Shown piece after piece: positions 13,753 through 18,343 of a DNA stretch of 18,343 nucleotides. This DNA comes from DATAEY01 sp045805565 (GTDB taxonomy: Bacteria; Actinomycetota; Thermoleophilia; Solirubrobacterales; Solirubrobacteraceae): positions 1 to 18,343 of the forward strand of contig JBJMKZ010000044.1 of the NCBI GenBank assembly GCA_045805565.1. The letters run 5' to 3'. The position numbers and the translations under genes are program-made. Under the pieces are notes generated by a model, which was given only the letters and a program-made list of their open reading frames with translations, made no database searches and had not been told where the DNA came from. Position 1 is the stretch's first letter; each line of letters opens with the position of its first letter.

Positions 13753-14747
13753 CAGGCCGCCTCCCAGCGCTCCGGCTCGCCCGGAATCCGCCGCGCCCTT
13801 CCCGCTCGCTCGAGGTGCTCCAGGTAGCACAGGGTCTCGGACAGCCACCACGAGGCGTTGGCCGCCGACAGCGCCTCACCGTGAACCTCGGGCACGACCT
13901 CGACCGCCGGCCGGGGATGTTCGGCGATCGCCCTGGCGGCGGCCTCCACGCGCTCGCGGACCAGCGCCCGGTTGGCGTCCACGTGTCCCGCGACGTCGGT
14001 GAACGGCCGGCCGTGCCCGGGCAGGCAGAGGCGGGCATCGAGCCGGCCGACCCGGTCCAGCGAGTCGAGGAACTCGCCCGCGGGATCGGGTGTCCAGCCG
14101 TAGTCGTAGTAGAGCGACACGCGGCCCAGGAGGTGGTCACCGGAGATCAGCAGCCGGCGCTCGGGCTGGTGCAGGCAGACGTGCGAAGGCGCGTGGCCGG
14201 GAGTCTCGTGGACCGTCCAGGCTCCCAGGTCGGTCTGGATGGCGACGCCGTCCACCAGGTCGCGGTGCGGCTCGACGATCTTCGCGATCCCCGGCCCCTG
14301 GCCGCGCCGCGCCTCGGCGTACCGGCGCAGCGGCTCCTCGGGCACGCCGCTCTGGCGTGCCACCTCCAGGCGCCGGGCCAGGGCCGCCTCGGGATCCTGG
14401 AAGCTGCGGGTCATGTGCTGGTGATCGGGATGCATCCACAGCTCACAGCCGGCCGCCTCCAGGATCGGCGCCGCCTGCCCGTAGTGGTCGGCATGGGCGT
14501 GCGTGCACACCACCAGGCGCACGTGCTCCAGCCGCAGGTTGACCTGGCCCAGGGCCAGCTCGAGATGGGCCAGTGACCCCGGTTGGTGCATCCCGGTGTC
14601 GAACAGGACCACGCCGTCGCCGGCTGCCACCGCCCAGGCGTTGCAGTGAGGGACGCCCGGCCACGGAAGCGGCAGGCGCAGGCGCCACACCCCGGGGAGC
14701 ACCCGCTCGCCGCGCCCGACCTCGCGCCTGGGGCCCCCGTCGGCCAC
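13752..14747 (-). CDS. Metallo-beta-lactamase-fold hydrolase
   Basis: A 331-residue protein with all metal ligands of the fold: THAHADH (His83, His85, Asp87, His88), His185 (ETPGHAPSH), Asp204 (ISGDH) and His245 (LPGHG). The glyoxalase-II/RNase-Z-like spacing and the C-terminal helical part fit a thioester or lactone hydrolase. The substrate is not predictable. The frame stays open to 15068, but the upstream part is arginine/proline-rich and lies opposite another gene. GTG 14747 follows TATCGT by 7 nt and begins 20 residues before the domain, so I take it as the start. It is followed by the GNAT gene with a one-base overlap and then by metF. Confidence 0.9.
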   Translation of the reverse strand: MADGGPRREVGRGERVLPGVWRLRLPLPWPGVPHCNAWAVAAGDGVVLFDTGMHQPGSLAHLELALGQVNLRLEHVRLVVCTHAHADHYGQAAPILEAAGCELWMHPDHQHMTRSFQDPEAALARRLEVARQSGVPEEPLRRYAEARRGQGPGIAKIVEPHRDLVDGVAIQTDLGAWTVHETPGHAPSHVCLHQPERRLLISGDHLLGRVSLYYDYGWTPDPAGEFLDSLDRVGRLDARLCLPGHGRPFTDVAGHVDANRALVRERVEAAARAIAEHPRPAVEVVPEVHGEALSAANASWWLSETLCYLEHLERAGRARRIPGEPERWEAA

Positions 14748-14754
14748 GCGCGGC

Positions 14755-14782
14755 ACGATAGTCGCGCGCGCCCCGGTAGGGT
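14755..14782. promoter_or_regulatory. Second head-to-head leaderless promoter pair
   Basis: Minus strand: TATCGT (14760-14755), 7 nt before the hydrolase GTG at 14747. Plus strand: TAGGGT (14777-14782), 9 nt before the ATG at 14792. The gap between the two -10 boxes is again exactly 16 bp. Confidence 0.5.
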
Positions 14783-14791
14783 CGCCGCCCG

Positions 14792-15148
14792 ATGGGCAGA
14801 CGCTCCCGCCGCCGCGGCCGCGACCCGCTCGCCGCCCCCGCCGTCGACTACACCGACGCCGAGGGCAACGTGCTAACCCTGCGCGGCTCCCTGTCGGCGG
14901 CGAGCCGCCGACAGTACGCAGACGTCGCCGCCGGCTCGCCGCTGTCGCGCGAGGATGCCTGGCAGCGGGCCGTGGAGTTCCTGTTCGAGCGCCTCGCGGT
15001 CCGCTGGACGATCGCCGGACTGCCGCTCGAGCGCCAGGACGAGCTGCTGGGTCGCTACCGGATGGCATCGCCCCAGGAGCGCGCCTGGGTCAGGGGGGCG
15101 ATGCGCCGGCATGTCGCCGAGCACTTCCCCGACGTCGAGGCGCCCTAG
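14792..15148 (+). CDS. Small basic protein of unknown function
   Basis: A 118-residue protein that I cannot assign. The N-terminus is strongly basic (MGRRSRRRGRDPL) and could bind nucleic acid. A short beta-like stretch (VDYTDAEGNVLTLRGSL) follows, and the rest is helical: SAASRRQYADVAA, SREDAWQRAVEFLFERLAVRW, and LERQDELLGRYRMASPQERAWVRGAMRRHVAEHF. No Cys, signal sequence or membrane helix is seen. It lies 21 nt before pyruvate kinase but pyk has its own -10 box, so they need not be one operon. Confidence 0.78.
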   Translation: MGRRSRRRGRDPLAAPAVDYTDAEGNVLTLRGSLSAASRRQYADVAAGSPLSREDAWQRAVEFLFERLAVRWTIAGLPLERQDELLGRYRMASPQERAWVRGAMRRHVAEHFPDVEAP

Positions 15149-15157
15149 CCGCCGCGC

Positions 15158-15163
15158 TACGGT
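15158..15163 (+). promoter_or_regulatory. -10 box TACGGT for pyk
   Basis: TACGGT ends 6 nt before the pyk ATG at 15170, again the leaderless geometry. No Shine-Dalgarno sequence is found in the 21-nt gap. Confidence 0.5.
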
Positions 15164-15169
15164 CACCGC

Positions 15170-16603
15170 ATGCGCCGCACCAAGATCGTCGCCACGATCG
15201 GCCCCGCCTCGGACGACGCGGAGACGCTCGCACGCATGGTCGAGGCCGGGATGGACGTCGCCCGCCTGAACTTCGCCCACGGCACGCTCGAGGAGAAGAC
15301 GAGGACGGCGGCCCGCGTTCACACCGCCGCCGACCGCGCGGGCCGGCAGGTGGCGATCCTCCAGGACCTGCCGGGGCCCAAGCTGCGCATCGGTCCCCTC
15401 CAGGAGGACGTGGTGGAGCTCAAGGCGGGCGACGGGCTGACCCTGGTGAGCGGCAGCGACGAGCCGGGCGACGGCTCGCGCGTGCCGGTCCCCTGGGCGG
15501 GACTCGCCTCGGCCGCCGCGTCGGGCGAGGCGGGAGATGTCCTCTACCTCGCCGACGGTTCGGTGCGGCTGCACATCGAGGCGGTCCGCGAGCCCGAGGG
15601 CGAGATCGACGTCATCGTCGAGGTGGGCGGGTCGATCGCGTCGCGGCAGGGCCTGAACATCCCCGGCGAACTGGACGAGCTGCCGGCCGTCCCCGAGGAG
15701 GACATCGAACTCATCCGCTTCGGCGAGTCGATCGGAGTCGACCTGGTGGCCCTGTCGTTCGTGCGCCGGCCCGAGGACGTCACCGAAGTGCGCCGCCACA
15801 CCCGAAACCCGCTCATCGCCAAGATCGAGAAGCCCCAGGCGGTGGACAACGTCGAGGGCATCATCCGGGCCTCCGACTGCGTGATGGTGGCGCGCGGCGA
15901 TCTCGGGATCGAGCTGCGCATCGAGGACGTCCCGATGGTCCAGAAGCGGGTGCTGGCACTCGCCGGCGCGCTGGCGCGTCCCTCGATCACCGCCACCCAG
16001 ATGCTGGACGCGATGGTGGTCTCGTCGCGGCCGACCCGGGCCGAGGTGACCGATGTCGCCAACGCGATCCTCGACGGGACCGATGCTCTGATGCTCTCCC
16101 AGGAGACCGCCGTCGGCGCCCATCCGGTCGGGGTGGTGGCGATGATGGCCTCGATCGCCGAACGGACCGAGCGCGAGGCGCCCTACGAGGACTGGAACGA
16201 GCACCGGGTCCGCCGCATGACGAGCGTGAACGACGACCCCGGCGACCCGGCCTACACGATCGCCTACAACGCCTGCGCGGCCGCCCGCCAACTGGACCTC
16301 GCCGCGCTGGTGGTGCCCACCCTGTCGGGCCGCTCCGCGCGGCTGGTGTCCGCGCATCGTCCAGAGGTCCCCATCTTCGCGCTGTCGCCGGGCAAGGAGA
16401 CGGTGCGACGGTGCTCGCTGATGTGGGGCGTCGAGGGCGCCCGGATGAAGCGCCACGAGGTCACCGAGGAGCTGATCGCCGACGCCGTCAGCCGCGTGGT
16501 CGAGCTGGGCTGGGTGAAGCGCGGCAAGCGGGTCGGGGTCACCGCCGGCCTGCCGAGCGGCCGGCCGGGCACCACCAGCCTGTTCCAGATCCAGGACGCC
16601 TAG
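15170..16603 (+). CDS. pyk: Pyruvate kinase, likely potassium-independent type
   Basis: A 477-residue enzyme that makes pyruvate and ATP from phosphoenolpyruvate and ADP in the last step of glycolysis. Catalytic residues are at nearly E. coli numbers: Arg32 (RLNFAHG), Arg73, Lys218 and Glu220 (IAKIEKPQAVDN), Asp244 (ARGDLG) and Thr276 (TATQML). The potassium-site residues differ from the classic form: QDLPGPKLRIG has Leu67, Pro68, Lys71 and Ile74 where K+-dependent enzymes have Thr, Lys, Glu and Thr, and Ala36 replaces the K+-binding Ser of NFSHG. Lys in place of Glu at that site is the known mark of K+-independent pyruvate kinases. MLSQETA replaces the usual MLSGETA. The C-terminal allosteric domain (about 350-477) is present. 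The stop is directly followed by the ATG of the next gene. Confidence 0.96.
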   Translation: MRRTKIVATIGPASDDAETLARMVEAGMDVARLNFAHGTLEEKTRTAARVHTAADRAGRQVAILQDLPGPKLRIGPLQEDVVELKAGDGLTLVSGSDEPGDGSRVPVPWAGLASAAASGEAGDVLYLADGSVRLHIEAVREPEGEIDVIVEVGGSIASRQGLNIPGELDELPAVPEEDIELIRFGESIGVDLVALSFVRRPEDVTEVRRHTRNPLIAKIEKPQAVDNVEGIIRASDCVMVARGDLGIELRIEDVPMVQKRVLALAGALARPSITATQMLDAMVVSSRPTRAEVTDVANAILDGTDALMLSQETAVGAHPVGVVAMMASIAERTEREAPYEDWNEHRVRRMTSVNDDPGDPAYTIAYNACAAARQLDLAALVVPTLSGRSARLVSAHRPEVPIFALSPGKETVRRCSLMWGVEGARMKRHEVTEELIADAVSRVVELGWVKRGKRVGVTAGLPSGRPGTTSLFQIQDA

Positions 16604-16915
16604 ATGGGTGATCCCGCGGGCAAGCCGGCCCCGGCTCGCTGGTGGTCGGTCCGCCGCTCGCGCAGCCGCAAGCCGGCCACCTACCGCTGTCCCTTCTGCG
16701 GCCGCCATCTGCCCGCCATGACCGATCACATCCTGATCTATCCCGAGGGTGAGGCCCGCGGCCGGCGCCACGCGCATCTCAGCTGCGCCCTGGCGGCACG
16801 CCGGGACGGCCGGCTGCCGACCCGGGACGAGTGGAAGCGTTCGCAGCCGGGCACGGGGCAGAGGTGGCGCGGTCTGACCGGCCGTCTGCTGGACCGTTCG
16901 CGGCGGACCCGGTAG
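16604..16915 (+). CDS. Small Cys/His-rich, probably zinc-binding protein
   Basis: A 103-residue basic protein that I do not recognise. It contains CPFCGRHLP (Cys29, Cys32), then DHILIYPEGEA (His42), RRHAHLSC (His56, His58, Cys61). This could form a single zinc-ribbon or treble-clef-like site from the CPFC pair plus two of the later ligands. Both ends are strongly basic (RRSRSRKP and RLLDRSRRTR), which suggests RNA or DNA binding. The ATG comes directly after the pyk TAG with no base between, so it is translated from the pyk transcript. Its 3' end is 5 bp from the convergent kinase gene. Confidence 0.75.
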   Translation: MGDPAGKPAPARWWSVRRSRSRKPATYRCPFCGRHLPAMTDHILIYPEGEARGRRHAHLSCALAARRDGRLPTRDEWKRSQPGTGQRWRGLTGRLLDRSRRTR

Positions 16916-16920
16916 CGACG

Positions 16921-18306
16921 TCAGGCGGCCGGGACGCGAGCGTAGAACTCGGCCTCGGCGCGGCCGAGCTCGGTGACCGGCTCGGCTCCGTACATCCACT
17001 CACGCGCGATCCGGTGCCAGTTGGCACGTGCGCGCAGCTGGCTGAGCACCGCCAGCGTGAGCATCTCCATCCGCCGGCCGAACAGGTGCTCCGGACGCAT
17101 GTCCTGGTGGCGCATCTCCCGGTAATGGGTGGAGCGGGGGTCCGAGGACTCGATCAGGACGGTGGTCGCGATCTCCGGCGTGAGCTCGATCTCCTGGTCG
17201 GTGGTGTACCACCAGATCGCGTCACGGACGTAGGCCATCAGGTGGTCGGGGTCGACCTGCTCGGGCCTGGGCAGGAAGCCGCCCTCGGCCAGCAGCCGGT
17301 GGAGCTCCTCCCGGTTGTCCTCCACCACCGCCCGCTGGCACGTGAGCTCCAGCTCGACCGGCTCGGACTGCATCCGCTTGAACAGCCCGAAGTCGAGGAA
17401 GGCCACCTTCCCGTCCTCCATCAGCAGGAAGTTGCCCGGGTGGGGGTCGCCCGAGAACTGGTGGTGGCGATAGAGGCAGCCGCAGTAGAACCGGAAGATG
17501 ATCTCCCCCAGGCGGTCGCGGTCGTCGTCGGGGTATCCCTTGAGCTCCTCGAAGCCGGTGCCCTCGACGTACTCGCTCACCATCACCCTTTCGCGGGACA
17601 GCCGGGTGACGACCGGCGGCACGAAGATGAACGGGTGGCCGCGGTAGATGCGCGCCAGCGCGCGCTGGTTCTGGGCCTCCAGCTCGTAGTCGAGCTCCTC
17701 GTTGATCCGCTTGCGAACCTCGTCCGAGAGGGCCCTGGCGTCGAGCCCGGGCGCGAGACGCTTGAGCAGGCGCAGGATGAGGCCGAGATTCGCCATGTCG
17801 GCGCGCACCGCCTCGGCCACCCGCGGGTACTGGACCTTGACCGCCACGTCACGGCCGTCGGCCAGTCGCGCCCGATAAACCTGGCCGATCGACGCGGCGG
17901 CGATCGGCTCCTCCTGGAAGTCGTCGAACAGCTCCTCGACCGGGTCCTCGAGCTCGTCCTCGATGACCCGGCGCATGTCCTCGAAGCGAACGTTGGGAGC
18001 AGCATCGCGCAGCTCGCCCAGCTTGCGCTGGAACTCCTCCCGGTACTCCTCGGGCACCAGGCCGACGTCGAGGAACGACATGACCTGGCCGAGCTTCATC
18101 GCCGCGCCCTTCATGGTCCCCAGTGCGGTGACGATCTGCTCGGCCGTCTCGACATGCCGCCGCTCCAGCGCTCGCGTGCGTGCCTGCTCCGAGCGCGCCA
18201 CGTTGGCCATGCGCGTCCCCGCCTGGCGCACCGCCTGCCCGGCCGCCAGCCCGCCCACGCGCGCCGTCCGGCGCGTCCGCGAGGTGGGGATCTTGTCCTT
18301 GGCCAT
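16921..18306 (-). CDS. AarF/UbiB/ABC1-family atypical protein kinase
   Basis: A 461-residue protein of the ABC1 (AarF/UbiB/ADCK) family of atypical kinases. The family signatures are in order: KxGQ (MKLGQVMSFLD, Lys71-Gln74), the Ala-rich AAAS loop (136-139, in place of a Gly-rich loop), the nucleotide-binding Lys157 (VAVKVQYP), the ExD-type NEELDYELEAQNQ (202-214), catalytic GDPHPGN (286-292) and DFG (305-307). The C-terminus has no transmembrane helices, unlike E. coli UbiB, so it is more like the shorter actinobacterial members. In other organisms the family supports quinone or terpenoid lipid metabolism. No ubiquinone gene is nearby, so the target is unknown. TACGAT lies 8 nt before the ATG. 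Confidence 0.93.
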   Translation of the reverse strand: MAKDKIPTSRTRRTARVGGLAAGQAVRQAGTRMANVARSEQARTRALERRHVETAEQIVTALGTMKGAAMKLGQVMSFLDVGLVPEEYREEFQRKLGELRDAAPNVRFEDMRRVIEDELEDPVEELFDDFQEEPIAAASIGQVYRARLADGRDVAVKVQYPRVAEAVRADMANLGLILRLLKRLAPGLDARALSDEVRKRINEELDYELEAQNQRALARIYRGHPFIFVPPVVTRLSRERVMVSEYVEGTGFEELKGYPDDDRDRLGEIIFRFYCGCLYRHHQFSGDPHPGNFLLMEDGKVAFLDFGLFKRMQSEPVELELTCQRAVVEDNREELHRLLAEGGFLPRPEQVDPDHLMAYVRDAIWWYTTDQEIELTPEIATTVLIESSDPRSTHYREMRHQDMRPEHLFGRRMEMLTLAVLSQLRARANWHRIAREWMYGAEPVTELGRAEAEFYARVPAA

Positions 18307-18314
18307 GCGCAGGA

Positions 18315-18320
18315 ATCGTA
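18315..18320 (-). promoter_or_regulatory. -10 box TACGAT for the ABC1-family kinase
   Basis: On the minus strand TACGAT ends 8 nt before the ATG at 18306. No Shine-Dalgarno sequence lies in the 8 nt between, so the transcript is likely leaderless. Confidence 0.5.
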
Positions 18321-18343
18321 CGGACGCCGGGCGCCGCGCGGAC

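Noticed and set aside
11053..13827. A 924-codon plus-strand open frame over the metallopeptidase, metF and GNAT genes
   Set aside because: It is antisense to three clear genes, crosses their boundaries and shows only Arg/Pro/Gly/His-rich low-complexity protein, typical of GC-rich shadow frames.
14748..15068. An N-terminal extension of the MBL hydrolase by 107 residues
   Set aside because: The extra part is Arg/Ser/Pro-rich, lies antisense to the 118-residue gene, and a -10 box with correct spacing marks GTG 14747 as the start.
14873..16999. A 708-codon minus-strand open frame over pyk
   Set aside because: It is the antisense shadow of pyruvate kinase and neighbours; no domain is visible and composition is skewed to Arg, His, Gly and Asp.
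1..18343. CRISPR arrays, tRNA or rRNA genes, insertion sequences, prophage or defence genes
   Set aside because: No spaced direct repeats, no tRNA-like or rRNA-like sequence, and no transposase, integrase or known defence domain in any convincing frame.

Overview
This is a very GC-rich, gene-dense stretch of a bacterial chromosome. The lean spacing, GTG/TTG starts, actinobacterial TAnnnT -10 boxes placed directly before start codons, and several small uncharacterised proteins suggest an actinobacterium. I infer Thermoleophilia (a Solirubrobacterales relative), but no marker gene here proves it. I see no rRNA, tRNA, CRISPR array, insertion sequence, integrase or phage gene, and no gene-free stretch longer than about 60 bases.

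Left part (1-2998, minus strand): a promoter at 2250-2279 drives a small two-helix membrane protein, then glycerol kinase (glpK), then a PlsC-type acyltransferase cut by the window edge. Together these suggest glycerol use for glycerolipid synthesis. A family 2 glycosyltransferase lies just upstream on the same strand.

Biotin section (3054-8688, plus strand): a 70-residue free-standing biotin carrier overlaps a crotonase-fold protein that carries methylmalonyl-CoA-decarboxylase-like residues. A SAM methyltransferase and a lipoprotein with two similar cysteine-paired halves follow. Then comes bioB-bioF-bioD, the last steps of biotin synthesis; bioA and the pimelate-forming genes are not in the window. 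A biotin-carrying protein thus sits about 1.4 kb from the genes that make its cofactor.

Middle (8631-11664): a carotenoid cleavage oxygenase (minus) faces a PadR-family regulator (plus) across a 60-bp gap. The gap holds a good promoter for the oxygenase and an inverted repeat over its -10 box. The PadR gene overlaps a small unknown gene, whose TAG stop shares the four bases CTAG with the stop of a convergent YgjP-type zinc metallopeptidase.

Right part (11706-18306): a small unknown protein, a strong palindrome between convergent genes, metF (methylenetetrahydrofolate reductase), a GNAT acetyltransferase and a metallo-beta-lactamase-fold hydrolase (minus). Then a small unknown protein, pyruvate kinase with potassium-independent signature residues, and a small Cys/His protein (plus). 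Last is an AarF/UbiB/ABC1-type kinase (minus).

The most striking window-wide signal is regulatory. Eight genes have a TAnnnT-like -10 box only 6-9 nt before the start codon, the geometry of leaderless transcripts. Two of these are head-to-head pairs whose opposing -10 boxes are both exactly 16 bp apart. I found no clearly new defence or mobile system; the best candidates for something undescribed are the compact bidirectional leaderless promoters, the PadR/carotenoid-oxygenase switch and the biotin-carrier/decarboxylase-like pair.
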